Shown: positions 43,869 through 53,075, numbered from the stretch's first letter. The stretch: 61,199 nt of DNA from JAVWMQ01 sp036646055 (GCA_036646055.1 JAVXMY010000007.1:1-61199); one strand, 5' to 3'. The notes: generated from the letters alone by a model not told the origin. A program made the numbers and translations.

Positions 43869-43913
43869 TAAATTTTTGGTTTTGGTCAGCTTGGCTAAGT
43901 GCCGGGGCTGTTT

Positions 43914-44762
43914 CTATTTGCTGTAGTCGAAGAAGCCTACGCCTGTCTTCATTCCTAGTTTGTTTGCTCTTACCATTTTCTTTAGTAATACATGTGGTCT
44001 ATATTTTGGATCGCCGTATTCTGTGTATAGTGTTTCCATGATTGCTAGGCAAACGTCTAGTCCTACTAGGTCTCCTAATGCTAAAGGTCCCATTGGGTGG
44101 TTAGCACCAAGTTTCATTGCGTTGTCGATTCCTTCTGCATCAGCTACGCCGTCAGCTAGGATGCCGATTGCTTCGTTGATCATTGGGATTAAGATTCTAT
44201 TTACTACGAATCCTGGAGCTTCAGCTACTTCTACTGATGTTTTCTTTAGTTTTGCTGATAGTTCTAAGATTGTGTCTCTTGTTTCGTCAGATGTTGTTAA
44301 TCCTTTGATTACTTCTACTAGTTTCATTGCTGGTACTGGGTTGAAGAAATGCATTCCGATTACTTTGTCTGGTCTGCCTGTTGCTGCAGCGATTTCTGTG
44401 ATTGATAGTGAAGATGTGTTTGTTGCTAGGATTGTTCCTGGTTTGCATAATTCGTCTAGTTCTTTGAATAATGCTTTCTTCGCTTCCATGTTTTCTGTTG
44501 CCGCTTCAATGATTAGATCAGCGTCTTTAACGATTTCGATTTCAGTTGATCCACTGATTCTTGATAGTATGTCAGTTTTGTCTGCTTCAGTAATTTTTTC
44601 TCTAGCTACCATTTTTTCTAGATTCTTTGTTACTCTTGCGATTCCGCCGTCTACTGATGTCTGTCTTCTTGCTCTTAGTACTACTTCATATCCGTTCTGT
44701 GCTAATACCTGGATGATGCCAGCGCCCATTGTGCCTGTTCCTAATACTCCGATTTTTTTCAT
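43914..44762 (-). CDS. hbd: 3-hydroxybutyryl-CoA dehydrogenase
   Basis: A 282-residue NAD(P)-dependent enzyme that reduces acetoacetyl-CoA to 3-hydroxybutyryl-CoA in clostridial butyrate formation. The Rossmann motif is GVLGTGTMGAGIIQVLAQNG; the catalytic histidine lies in IGMHFFNPVPAMKLVEVI; APGFVVNRIL and GANHPMGPLALGDLVGLD complete the family pattern. It stands alone, not beside crotonase, thiolase or butyryl-CoA dehydrogenase genes. GAGGAAAAG precedes the ATG. Confidence 0.95.
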   Translation of the reverse strand: MKKIGVLGTGTMGAGIIQVLAQNGYEVVLRARRQTSVDGGIARVTKNLEKMVAREKITEADKTDILSRISGSTEIEIVKDADLIIEAATENMEAKKALFKELDELCKPGTILATNTSSLSITEIAAATGRPDKVIGMHFFNPVPAMKLVEVIKGLTTSDETRDTILELSAKLKKTSVEVAEAPGFVVNRILIPMINEAIGILADGVADAEGIDNAMKLGANHPMGPLALGDLVGLDVCLAIMETLYTEYGDPKYRPHVLLKKMVRANKLGMKTGVGFFDYSK

Positions 44763-44940
44763 GTCCTTTTCCTCCTCAAGAATTGGTTTATCCTTATCTT
44801 AATAATATATAATAACTGCTTTTAAAACTGTTTGTTAAAAAATTAACTTTTAATCGTATATTCATTATATCACTTTATTATTTGTTGTAAACCCCCAATT
44901 TTGCTTAATAATAAATTTGTTTTTTGTACTAAAAAATTGG

Positions 44941-45060
44941 GGGTTTTGGGTGGTGGATTTTTGGGTGGTGGTGGCGGCTGCGGTGGCGGTGGTGGGATCG
45001 GGCGGAAATCGCCGAGCATGCCGCGGAATCGGGCGGAACTGAAGGGGCGGCGGCCAAAAT
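44941..45060. repeat. GC-rich intergenic island with dispersed repeat copy
   Basis: A G-rich simple-sequence stretch (GGTGGTGGTGGCGGC type) leads into a 28-base block at 44997-45024 that recurs exactly at 53460-53487. The island contrasts sharply with the AT-rich DNA around it and lies between hbd and tyrS. Confidence 0.8.
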
Positions 45061-45092
45061 AAGAGGACCCATTGGGTCCTCTTGAGTTTTTT
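45061..45092. terminator. Terminator downstream of tyrS
   Basis: AAGAGGACCC pairs with GGGTCCTCTT. A T run lies on the plus side and ATTTT on the minus side; tyrS reads toward it on the minus strand. Confidence 0.75.
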
Positions 45093-45104
45093 GTATTAGA
45101 TTCA

Positions 45105-45150
45105 GGATTCGAGCCTGCGCCCGAGTCCGAGTCTGAGCCTGAGTCTGAGG
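45105..45150. repeat. Degenerate hexamer repeat after tyrS
   Basis: About six diverged six-base units of GAGTCT/GAGCCT type lie directly after the tyrS stop. Not translated in frame with tyrS. Confidence 0.7.
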
Positions 45151-45154
45151 CTGG

Positions 45155-46480
45155 TTATAGTTCGATTACGTGGAATTTCTTTTTGCCTTTTTGGATAACT
45201 AGTTTTCCGTCTTCGAATTGGTCTAATTTGACTGTGGCTTTGATGTTATCAATTTTAACGCCGCCTATTTGAAGTCCGCCCTGTTCGATTGTTCTTCTGC
45301 CTTCTGCGTTACTTGGTACTAATCCAACTTGGCGGATTAGTGCGATTACATCCATTCCTTCCCCTTGGAAGTTTGCCTTATCTAGTTTAGTTGTTGGCAT
45401 GTGAGCCATGTCACCGCCACCGCCGAAGGCAGCTCTAGCACCTTCCTGTGCTTTTGTTGCTTCTTCTTCGCCATGAACTAGTTTAGTTACTTCAAAGGCT
45501 AGGATTTCCTTAGCTCTATTAATTTCTGCTCCTTCCAATGCAGATAGTTCATTAACTTCTGACATTGGTAAGAATGTTAACATTCTTAGGCATTTATTTA
45601 CGTCAGCATCTTCGACATTTCTCCAGTACTGGTAGAACTCGTATGGTGATGTTCTCTCTGCGTCTAGCCATAGAGCACCTGCCTGAGTTTTACCCATCTT
45701 TTTACCTTCACTAGTTGTTAGTAGTGAGAATGTCATTCCGAATACTTGTTTGTCTAAAACCTTACGAGTTAAGTTAACGCCTGCGATGATGTTTGACCAC
45801 TGGTCATTGCCACCGAATTCCATTTTTACGTCTATATCTCTAGCCATAACTAGGAAGTCGTATGCTTGCATTAACATGTAGTTGAACTCGAAGAAAGTAA
45901 GCCCTTGCTCTAGTTCCATTCTCTGCTTGAAGCATTCTGCTCTAAGCATTTGGTTTACTGAGAAATGCTGACCTATGTTTCTTACGAAATCAAGGTAATT
46001 AAGTGGTAGTAGCCAGCTAGCATTGTTAACACTAATCGCTTTGCCTGGATCTGGTTCTTTGTTTGCTGTTGCTGTTGTGCCTGGTTGTGCTCCTGCGTAT
46101 ATGTATTCGTCATCAAATTCAATAAACCTATCAAATAGTTTCTTAAATGCCTGACAGTTACCGTTAATTACTTCTGGAGTCATTAACTGACGCATGTCTG
46201 TACGACCTGAAGGGTCACCTACAAAACCAGTGCCGCCACCGATTAAAACTACTGGAGTGTGTCCGTACTTCTGCATATACATCATGATTATTACCTGCAT
46301 GAAGTGACCAATGTGCAGACAGTCTGCTGTTGGGTCAAAGCCTATATAGAATTTGATTTTCTCATTTCCTAATAGCTCTCTGATTTCGTCTTCATGAGTG
46401 CACTGTTCAATAAAGCCTCTTTCCTTTAGTACGTCAAACACGTTTGTGTGAGTACTGATGTCATCTCTGATGAAATTCAT
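45155..46480 (-). CDS. tyrS: Tyrosyl-tRNA synthetase
   Basis: It charges tRNA-Tyr. The HIGH motif is in ADCLHIGHFMQ, the KMSKS equivalent is KKMGKTQ, and a C-terminal S4 RNA-binding domain contains AEGRRTIEQGGLQIGGV. Two starts are possible. ATG at 46480 (441 residues) has AAGGAGA nearby and fits the family; ATG at 46531 also has a GAGGAG and would add 17 residues. No T-box leader fits in the 53 bases before it. It is downstream of pckG on the same strand. Confidence 0.95.
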   Translation of the reverse strand: MNFIRDDISTHTNVFDVLKERGFIEQCTHEDEIRELLGNEKIKFYIGFDPTADCLHIGHFMQVIIMMYMQKYGHTPVVLIGGGTGFVGDPSGRTDMRQLMTPEVINGNCQAFKKLFDRFIEFDDEYIYAGAQPGTTATANKEPDPGKAISVNNASWLLPLNYLDFVRNIGQHFSVNQMLRAECFKQRMELEQGLTFFEFNYMLMQAYDFLVMARDIDVKMEFGGNDQWSNIIAGVNLTRKVLDKQVFGMTFSLLTTSEGKKMGKTQAGALWLDAERTSPYEFYQYWRNVEDADVNKCLRMLTFLPMSEVNELSALEGAEINRAKEILAFEVTKLVHGEEEATKAQEGARAAFGGGGDMAHMPTTKLDKANFQGEGMDVIALIRQVGLVPSNAEGRRTIEQGGLQIGGVKIDNIKATVKLDQFEDGKLVIQKGKKKFHVIEL

Positions 46481-46562
46481 TTTCCCGTTCTCCTTTTTCG
46501 TTTTTTGCCACTCTTTTAGAAAATCCTTCATATGGTGGAACTCCTCATCTCCAGCAAGCTAG

Positions 46563-46578
46563 AATGAGCGGGTTTTGC
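46563..46578 (-). repeat. Short dispersed intergenic repeat, copy 3
   Basis: On the minus strand GCAAAACCCGCTCATT matches the core of the copies at 2469-2488 and 38412-38430. It lies between pckG and tyrS. Confidence 0.6.
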
Positions 46579-46584
46579 CAACTA

Positions 46585-48375
46585 CTACTTGGATAATCTT
46601 TCAATTGTAGCTTCTAGTTGATGCTGAAGCTCTGCTGGAACTTTGTCGCCGAATTTAGCATAAAACTCTTTAACGCCTTCCATGTCTTCAAGCCATAGAC
46701 TGTTGTCTATATTAACTAAAGATTTTAACACACTAGGTTCTATATTGCAACCCTCAATGTTGATGTCTTTTGCTTTTGGTAGGTAACCGATTGGTGATTC
46801 AATTGCATCAACTTTGCCTTCGCATCTGTCTAACATCCATAGTAGAACTCTTAGGTTGTCGCCGAAGCCTGGCCATACGAAGTTTCCGTTTTCGTCTGTT
46901 CTGAACCAGTTTACATGGAAGATTTTTGGTAGGTTAGTTGCTTTTTGTTCCATGTCTAGCCAGTGCTGCCAGTAGTCGCCCATATTGTAGCCGCAGAATG
47001 GTAGCATTGCCATTGGGTCACGTCTTACTACTCCTACCTGACCTGTTGTTGCTGCTGTTGTTTCTGATGCCATGATTGATCCAACGAATACGCCGTTTTT
47101 CCAGTCTTTAGCTTGGTAAACTAGTGGTGCAGTTTTAGCTCTTCTGCCGCCAAATACCATTGCTGATAGTGGAACTCCATTTTCGCTTTCAAATTCATCA
47201 GAAATACATGGGCAATTAATTGCTGGTGCTGTAAATCTTGAATTTGGATGTGCTCCTTTAGATCCGTCAGTTGTATCCCATTTTTCGCCCTTCCAGTTTA
47301 GTGAGTTCTTAGGAGGGTTCTTGTCCATTCCTTCCCACCATACTGTGTTGTCATCCTGGTTTAGGACAACGTTTGTGAAAATTGTTCCTTTTTTTGTTGA
47401 TGCTAATGCGTTTGGATTAGACTTCTCAGATGTTCCTGGTGCTACACCAAAAAATCCGTTTTCTGGGTTTGTTGCCCATAGTCTGCCGTCTTCTCCAACT
47501 CTAATCCATGCAATATCGTCACCTACACAAGTTACTTTGTAACCTTTGTCTGCTAAGAACTTAGGTGGTATTAGCATTGCAAGGTTTGTCTTGCCACATG
47601 CTGATGGGAAAGCTGCCCCAATGTATTTTTTCTCGCCCTGTGGGTTTTCTATTCCTAGGATTAGCATATGTTCTGCCATCCAACCCTGCTGTCTGCCTAG
47701 GTTTGATGCGATTCTTAATGCTAGACACTTCTTGCCTAGTAATACGTTTCCGCCGTATCCTGAATTAATTGACATTATTGTATTTTCTTCTGGGAAGTGT
47801 ACGATATATCTCTTTTCTGCATCTAGGTCAGCTTTGGCGTGTAGGCCTCTTGTGAATTCATTTGAATCACCTAGCTGTTCTAGTACTTTTCTTCCTACTC
47901 TAGTCATAATTACCATGCTTACTACTACATAAATTGAGTCTGTTACTTCAATTCCGAATTTAGCAAATGGTGATGTTGGTGTACTCATAGAGAATGGGAT
48001 TACGTACATTGTACGGCCTTCCATTGCGCCCTTATATAGCTTAGCAAGTTTAGCATGCATTTCTTTTGGATCCATCCAGTTATTTGTTGGACCTGCATCT
48101 TCTTCCTTCTCTGAGCAGATGAATGTTCTTCCTTCTACTCTAGCTACGTCATTAACATCACTTCTGTGTAGGTAACATCCTGGTAGTTTTTCTTCGTTTA
48201 ACTTGAATAATTCTCCAGTTTTGATTCCTTCTGCTCTTAATTCTTCAAGCTGATCTTCGTCGCCTGATACCCATACTACATTTGATGGTGTTAATAAGTT
48301 TGTTACTTCTTGAACCCATGATAAAACTGATTCATTCCCTGTAATCGCATTAGCTCTTACATCAATAGTTGCCAT
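46585..48375 (-). CDS. pckG: Phosphoenolpyruvate carboxykinase (GTP)
   Basis: A 596-residue enzyme interconverting oxaloacetate and phosphoenolpyruvate with GTP/GDP. The length, the P-loop FPSACGKTNLAM with the reactive cysteine, and GDDIAWIRVGEDGRLWATNP identify the GTP-dependent class rather than the ATP type. In anaerobes it can work in either direction, for anaplerosis or gluconeogenesis. It precedes tyrS and follows upp on the minus strand, probably as separate units. Confidence 0.96.
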   Translation of the reverse strand: MATIDVRANAITGNESVLSWVQEVTNLLTPSNVVWVSGDEDQLEELRAEGIKTGELFKLNEEKLPGCYLHRSDVNDVARVEGRTFICSEKEEDAGPTNNWMDPKEMHAKLAKLYKGAMEGRTMYVIPFSMSTPTSPFAKFGIEVTDSIYVVVSMVIMTRVGRKVLEQLGDSNEFTRGLHAKADLDAEKRYIVHFPEENTIMSINSGYGGNVLLGKKCLALRIASNLGRQQGWMAEHMLILGIENPQGEKKYIGAAFPSACGKTNLAMLIPPKFLADKGYKVTCVGDDIAWIRVGEDGRLWATNPENGFFGVAPGTSEKSNPNALASTKKGTIFTNVVLNQDDNTVWWEGMDKNPPKNSLNWKGEKWDTTDGSKGAHPNSRFTAPAINCPCISDEFESENGVPLSAMVFGGRRAKTAPLVYQAKDWKNGVFVGSIMASETTAATTGQVGVVRRDPMAMLPFCGYNMGDYWQHWLDMEQKATNLPKIFHVNWFRTDENGNFVWPGFGDNLRVLLWMLDRCEGKVDAIESPIGYLPKAKDINIEGCNIEPSVLKSLVNIDNSLWLEDMEGVKEFYAKFGDKVPAELQHQLEATIERLSK

Positions 48376-48432
48376 TTCTTCCTCCTGGTTTATTGGTTTA
48401 ACTTTATACTTGTGGCCTATTGGCCCTGCTCA

Positions 48433-49062
48433 CTATTTTGTTCCATATAGTCTGTCGCCTGCATCTCCAAGTCCTGGTATGATGTAAGCGTTTTCGTTTA
48501 AGCATTCATCTTTGGCTGCTACATAAATGTCTACATCCGGATGAGCTTCCTGTAATGCTGCTAAGCCTTCTGGTGCTGCAAGTAGACACATAAATAGTAT
48601 GTCTTTGCCGCCTCTTTGTTTAACAAAGTCGATTGCTGCAATTGCGCTGCCTCCTGTTGCTAGCATTGGGTCAACTACAAAGATTTTTCTTTTGTCTATG
48701 TCTGTTGGCATTTTGCAGTAGTATTCTACCGGTTTATGTGTTTCCGGATCACGATATAGTCCAATATGTCCAACCTTAGCGTTTGGTACTAGTGCTAACA
48801 TTCCGTCTACTAGTCCAAGTCCTGCTCTTAGAATTGGTACAATTGCAATGTCTTCTCCCTTAAGCATATTTTGCTTAGTTTTACACATTGGTGTTTCTAT
48901 TTCTACTTGTTCAAGTGGTAATTCTCTTGTTGCTTCATATCCCATTAACATTCCGATTTCTGTTGCTAGGGCTCTGAATTCTTTGGTGCTTGTTGTGGTT
49001 CTTCTCATTAATGTCATTTTGTGCTGAATTAATGGGTGGTCAAATACGTGTACTTTTGCCAT
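48433..49062 (-). CDS. upp: Uracil phosphoribosyltransferase
   Basis: It converts uracil and PRPP to UMP (pyrimidine salvage). The 209-residue protein starts KVHVFDHPLIQHKMTLMR and has LRAGLGLVDGML, the PRPP loop VDPMLATGGSAIAAIDFVK and the uracil-binding PGLGDAGDRLYGTK end. AGGAGGAAA precedes the ATG. It follows rpiB by 37 bases, a common Gram-positive order. Confidence 0.97.
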   Translation of the reverse strand: MAKVHVFDHPLIQHKMTLMRRTTTSTKEFRALATEIGMLMGYEATRELPLEQVEIETPMCKTKQNMLKGEDIAIVPILRAGLGLVDGMLALVPNAKVGHIGLYRDPETHKPVEYYCKMPTDIDKRKIFVVDPMLATGGSAIAAIDFVKQRGGKDILFMCLLAAPEGLAALQEAHPDVDIYVAAKDECLNENAYIIPGLGDAGDRLYGTK

Positions 49063-49099
49063 TTATGTTTCCTCCTGATTTCTGGTTACTAATTTCTAA

Positions 49100-49534
49100 T
49101 TACATTTCGTTTAGCATTGCGACTCTTCTTTCGTGTCTGCCGCCGCCTTCAAATTCTGTGTTTAGCCATTTTTCTAAAATCTGCATTGCTAGAACTTCGT
49201 TAGTTGTTCTGCCACCTAGCGCTAACATATTTGAATCGTTATGCTGTCTAGATAATTCAGCCATTTCTACACTAGTACAAAGAGCGCATCTAGCTCCTTT
49301 GACTTTGTTTGCTGCAATTGAGATTCCAATACCTGTCCCACAAATCACGATTCCTCTGTCTGCTTGACCAGATACAACCTCCTCTGCGCACTTTTTGCCA
49401 TACTCAGGGTAGTCTACCGACTCCTTGGAGTTTGTTCCTAAGTCAACATACTCAATTTCCATGCTCATCAGGTATCCAATAATCATTTCTTTTAATTCGT
49501 AACCTCCATGGTCACTTGCTAATGCTATTCTCAT
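49100..49534 (-). CDS. rpiB: Ribose-5-phosphate isomerase B
   Basis: A 144-residue RpiB/LacAB-family isomerase of the pentose phosphate pathway. IALASDHGGYELKEMI carries the catalytic SDHGG region and GIVICGTGIGISIAANKVKG the reactive cysteine and anion-hole loop. HNDSNMLALGGR is also typical. It lies between the tsaC-like gene and upp, an order seen in many Firmicutes. Allose-phosphate or galactose-phosphate isomerase activity cannot be excluded. Confidence 0.94.
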   Translation of the reverse strand: MRIALASDHGGYELKEMIIGYLMSMEIEYVDLGTNSKESVDYPEYGKKCAEEVVSGQADRGIVICGTGIGISIAANKVKGARCALCTSVEMAELSRQHNDSNMLALGGRTTNEVLAMQILEKWLNTEFEGGGRHERRVAMLNEM

Positions 49535-49602
49535 TGCTATCTCCTTTTGGTGTGTAATAATTATTTATTTGTTGCTGCCTGTTTCGCCTCTAGGGCTTGC
49601 AG

Positions 49603-50607
49603 CTATTTGTCCAATTTCAAAACGTTCCCTCCTGCAGATTTAAGCATACGGTTCATTACTGCATATCCTACTCCTTCTTGGGTTAGGGCTGCTGCAACGA
49701 TTAGGTCTACATTTTTCTCGTCCATATGTCTTAGGGCCGCAAAAAGATCGTGGGCTGCTTCATCTATGTTTTCGTCTTCAAACAAGATTACTCCCATTTT
49801 GCCTTCATAAGTTGCCTTCCTAAATTCAATTTCCTTTAGTATGGCTTCTTTACTTCCTTCTAGTATTACCATTTTTGCTTTTGGGGCATAATGTTTATAT
49901 TTCATTCCAGGGGCTTTGGGTTTGAATCCTTTGCCTATTTGGTCTGGTGTTTTGTTTAGTGTTGGGTCTAGCTGTACTTCTAGTCCTATGACTTCCGTTA
50001 GCTGTTCCTTGGTTATTTTGCCAGGTCTAAGTATTACTGGTACTGGAGTAGAAAGATCCAAAATTGTGGATTCTATTCCCACTTGGCATGGGCCTCCTTC
50101 AATTACTGCGTCTATTCTTCCTGCCAAATCGTCTAGTACATGTTGTGCTTTAGTTGGGCTAGGCTTACCACTTAGGTTTGCGCTAGGTCCAGCTAGTGGC
50201 ACCCCTGCTTCCTTAATTAGCCTTAGTGCAATTTCGTTGTCTGGCATTCTAATGGCTACCGTGTCTAAACCGCCGGTTGTAGTTTTGGGCACTATTGATT
50301 TAGCTTTCAGAACTAGTGTTAGTGGTCCTGGCCAAAAAGCGCGCATCACTCTTTTGGCGTCTTCGCTTAGTTCTTCGGCTAAGTCCGCTACGCTGGTTGC
50401 TGTTGCTACGTGTACTATCATTGGGTTATCACTTGGTCTGCCTTTGGCTATGTATACTTTGCTGACTGCATAGTCGTCTAGGGCATTTGCTCCAAGTCCA
50501 TAAACTGTTTCAGTTGGAAAGGCTACTAGGCCTCCTTCTTTTAATATTTTGGCAGCTTCTTTGATGTTGTTTACAGTTGGCTGCATATATTTAGTTTTTA
50601 ATTCCAT
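49603..50607 (-). CDS. ywlC: L-threonylcarbamoyladenylate synthase (Sua5/YwlC)
   Basis: It makes threonylcarbamoyl-AMP from threonine, bicarbonate and ATP for the t6A37 tRNA modification. The 334-residue length, with a C-terminal Sua5 domain (about 215-334), marks the YwlC/Sua5 type rather than short TsaC. The YrdC core has GGLVAFPTETVYGLGANA, YIAKGRPSDNPMIVHV and FWPGPLTLVL. The neighbours prfA and rpiB are the usual Gram-positive context. Confidence 0.95.
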   Translation of the reverse strand: MELKTKYMQPTVNNIKEAAKILKEGGLVAFPTETVYGLGANALDDYAVSKVYIAKGRPSDNPMIVHVATATSVADLAEELSEDAKRVMRAFWPGPLTLVLKAKSIVPKTTTGGLDTVAIRMPDNEIALRLIKEAGVPLAGPSANLSGKPSPTKAQHVLDDLAGRIDAVIEGGPCQVGIESTILDLSTPVPVILRPGKITKEQLTEVIGLEVQLDPTLNKTPDQIGKGFKPKAPGMKYKHYAPKAKMVILEGSKEAILKEIEFRKATYEGKMGVILFEDENIDEAAHDLFAALRHMDEKNVDLIVAAALTQEGVGYAVMNRMLKSAGGNVLKLDK

Positions 50608-50665
50608 AGGCTACCTTCTATAGTTGTTTCTCTGCTCCATGAAGTTCTTTCCTTCTATATGTTCT

Positions 50666-51727
50666 TTAGAAGTTCTTCATCTTTGCTGTCTGGTCTTCTG
50701 TAATTAGACCATCTATGATTTCATTCATATCTCCGTCTAAGAAGTTATCTAGTTTGTAAAGTGTTACACCAATTCTATGATCAGACACACGACCCTGTGG
50801 GAAGTTATATGTTCTGATTCTTTCAGATCTGTCCCCAGAACCTACTAAACTTTTTCTCTGCTGAGATATTTCATCATTCTGTTCTTGCATCTTTAGGTCA
50901 TAAAGTCTTGCTCTTAGAACCTTAAATGCCTTATCCTTGTTTTTAATTTGAGATTTTTCATCCTGGCAAGTTACTACTAGTCCTGTTGGTTCATGTGTTA
51001 GTCTTACTGCTGAGTCTGTTGTATTTACACACTGTCCGCCGTTTCCTGAAGCTCTGTATACGTCTACTCTTACATCCCCTGGATTAATTTCTATTTCTAC
51101 ATCATCAACTTCCGGTAAAACTGCTACTGTTGCCGCTGATGTATGAACTCTGCCTGATGATTCTGTTTCCGGAACTCTCTGAACTCTATGAACCCCTGAT
51201 TCATATTTTAATCTACTAAATGCGCCGGCTCCTTTAATTAGTAATACAGCTTCTTTGATACCACCTAAACCTGTATCATTAATTTCTAGGATTTCTGTTT
51301 TCCAGCCTTCACGTTCTGCATATCTTGTGTACATTCTTAATAGATCTGATCCAAATAATGCAGCTTCGTCGCCACCTGTTCCAGCTCTAACTTCCAGAAT
51401 TACGTTTTTGCTGTCATTAGGGTCCTTAGGTAGTAATAAGATTTTTAGTTCTGCTTCAATTGGTTCTACCAGTGGCTCTAATTCAGAAATTTCCATTTTG
51501 GCCATTTCTCTAATTTCTTCGTCGCTTTCGTTTAACATTTCCTTGGCATCTGCTATGCCTTCTTTTACTTTTAGGTATTCTTCATACTTCTTTACAATTG
51601 GCTCAATTTCGCCTAGTTCTTTGGCGTGCTTCTGCCATACGCTTTGATTTCCAATAATCTCAGGATCTGCTAACTTCATTGATAGCTCTTCATATTTATC
51701 TGAGATAAAATCTAATTTACTGAACAT
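50666..51727 (-). CDS. prfA: Peptide chain release factor 1
   Basis: RF1 recognises UAA and UAG stops and triggers peptide release. The 353-residue protein has the GGQ loop in RASGNGGQCVNTTDSAVRLT and the PxT-type codon-recognition region in VQRVPETESSGRVHTSAATVAVLPE. The gene starts after a 125-base leader with a long-range stem. The usual neighbour rpmE lies 1.8 kb upstream, separated by a nuclease pseudogene and repeats; no prmC lies in between. Confidence 0.96.
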   Translation of the reverse strand: MFSKLDFISDKYEELSMKLADPEIIGNQSVWQKHAKELGEIEPIVKKYEEYLKVKEGIADAKEMLNESDEEIREMAKMEISELEPLVEPIEAELKILLLPKDPNDSKNVILEVRAGTGGDEAALFGSDLLRMYTRYAEREGWKTEILEINDTGLGGIKEAVLLIKGAGAFSRLKYESGVHRVQRVPETESSGRVHTSAATVAVLPEVDDVEIEINPGDVRVDVYRASGNGGQCVNTTDSAVRLTHEPTGLVVTCQDEKSQIKNKDKAFKVLRARLYDLKMQEQNDEISQQRKSLVGSGDRSERIRTYNFPQGRVSDHRIGVTLYKLDNFLDGDMNEIIDGLITEDQTAKMKNF

Positions 51728-51752
51728 GTTATATTCTCCTAATCTATATATA

Positions 51753-51836
51753 GTTTGTGCTGCGGTTTAGATCCATGGTCCTTGGACTTTACATACATAT
51801 CGCCTAATTGCGATTTACTTTTTATCGAGCACAAAC
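51753..51836 (-). promoter_or_regulatory. Candidate structured leader of prfA
   Basis: A perfect 9-bp long-range stem joins 51753-51761 and 51828-51836. The 66 bases inside can form a small ATCGC/GCGAT hairpin and a TCCA/TGGA stem. It lies between a promoter and the prfA ATG. It is not a tRNA or T-box by motif. Confidence 0.35.
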
Positions 51837-51858
51837 CTGCTAATTTGCATACCGACTA

Positions 51859-51887
51859 ATTATAACATACCAATTACCCAAGCGCAA
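51859..51887 (-). promoter_or_regulatory. Promoter of prfA operon
   Basis: On the minus strand, TTGCGC (51882-51887) and TATAAT (51859-51864) are 17 bases apart. Confidence 0.6.
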
Positions 51888-52032
51888 CCGTAACATAAAG
51901 GCCCAATTAAGGCCAACCCCCTTTGATTGTTCACCCTTAGCTGAACTCATCACTTCGCTGATAAAGCCAGCAATTCGCCCCGGCGGCGGATCTTTGATGA
52001 TAGAACTAGCAAAAAGGTACTTTTTGCTGCGG

Positions 52033-52070
52033 ATCGGGCGGATTGGGGCGGGATCGCCGATCATGTGGCG
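52033..52070. repeat. Diverged copy of GC-rich dispersed repeat
   Basis: ATCGGGCGGA then, after ten inserted bases, ATCGCCGATCATG matches the repeat at 44997 and 53460 with a gap. It lies in GC-rich DNA next to the Rpn pseudogene. Confidence 0.55.
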
Positions 52071-52166
52071 ACGCGACGGGTTTAGCTAGGCAATAAACTT
52101 ATATAAATATAGTTTTCAACAATCTACTAAAAATTACCATTAAATTATTAATTTAGTAGTTTTCTG

Positions 52167-52195
52167 TTGACATATATTGTAAAATAACGTATGCT
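52167..52195 (+). promoter_or_regulatory. Promoter before Rpn pseudogene
   Basis: A consensus TTGACA (52167-52172) and TATGCT (52190-52195) are 17 bases apart. Confidence 0.65.
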
Positions 52196-52264
52196 GTATT
52201 TACATATATTGGAAATGGCGTTGCGCAATGGACATTATTTTTAAACTAAGGAAGAAGGTCAACT

Positions 52265-53025
52265 ATGCTTAATAGAACTTACAAGGATGGTGTATTTCGC
52301 AAGCTTTTTACTAATGAAGATCATTTACGTGAGCTTTACTTTGCTCTTACAGAGAGGGAATACGATCCTAATATTAAAATAGTAATATTTACTCAACAAA
52401 GTTATTTGAAATACCCATTCCAAAGCTTTATGTGTTTTATAATGGCGCATTAGATTCACCTGCTGAAGGGGTACTTTATCTTTCAGATATGTTTCCTCCA
52501 AAATACAAGGAAGATTCAGATATTGATTTGCGGGTTCATTCCTTTAACGTCAATTATGACAACGGTGCTAAATTATTAGGACGTTGCCAGACGCTAAAAA
52601 GTTATAGCTATATTGTTCACCTTCTTCGAAGATTTAAAGCAGAAGGCTGTTCAGATGATGAGGCTATTGGAAAACTCCAGGAATGTTGTAATGACGATAA
52701 GTTTGTGGTAGAATTTATTAAAGAAATTGGCGAGGAGGGAATTGCTATGTTATTTGATAAATTGACAATAGACGAAATGTTAGAAATACGCAAAAATGAT
52801 GGCCTTGCTGAGGGTATCGAAAAAGGTCGCGAAGAAGGTCGTGAAGAAGGTCGCGAAGCAGGTCTCAAAGAAGGTCGCGAAGAAGGTCGCAAAGATGGTA
52901 TCGAAGAAGGTCGCGAAGAAGAAAAACTTTCTATTGCAAGAAACTTACTTATTGCTCAAGCAGACATTAATATAATCGCAAAGGCAACAGGCCTTTCAGT
53001 TGAAGAAATCGAAAAACTTAAGTAA
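52265..53025 (+). pseudogene. Rpn-family (recombination-promoting nuclease/transposase-like) pseudogene
   Basis: The 5' part reads MLNRTYKDGVFRKLFTNEDH, the standard Rpn N-terminus, up to about residue 40. It then joins sequence that encodes LFEIPIPKLYVFYNG only after a frame change near 52405-52410. The intervening 85-95 residues, which carry the PD-(D/E)XK catalytic acids and the E-x-Q-S strand, are missing. The rest is typical (NVNYDNGAKLLGRCQTLKSY; repeated GREEGREEGRE near the end). So it has an internal deletion plus frameshift and cannot be an active nuclease. Promoter, ribosome site and terminator are intact. Confidence 0.88.
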
Positions 53026-53075
53026 ATGTTTTGAAGGGCGGTATACCTATACCGGCCCCTAAGTTAGACTTCTAT

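Noticed and set aside
43960..44802. 280-codon plus-strand frame opposite hbd
   Set aside because: Antisense shadow of a clear dehydrogenase; serine/isoleucine-rich with no motif.
45105..45150. C-terminal acidic repeat tail on TyrS
   Set aside because: The tyrS stop at 45155-45157 precedes the repeat, so it is not translated as part of the enzyme.
52801..52930. CRISPR-like repeats (GAAGAAGGTCGC units)
   Set aside because: The 9-15-base units encode GREE repeats of the Rpn pseudogene, without spacers of uniform length.
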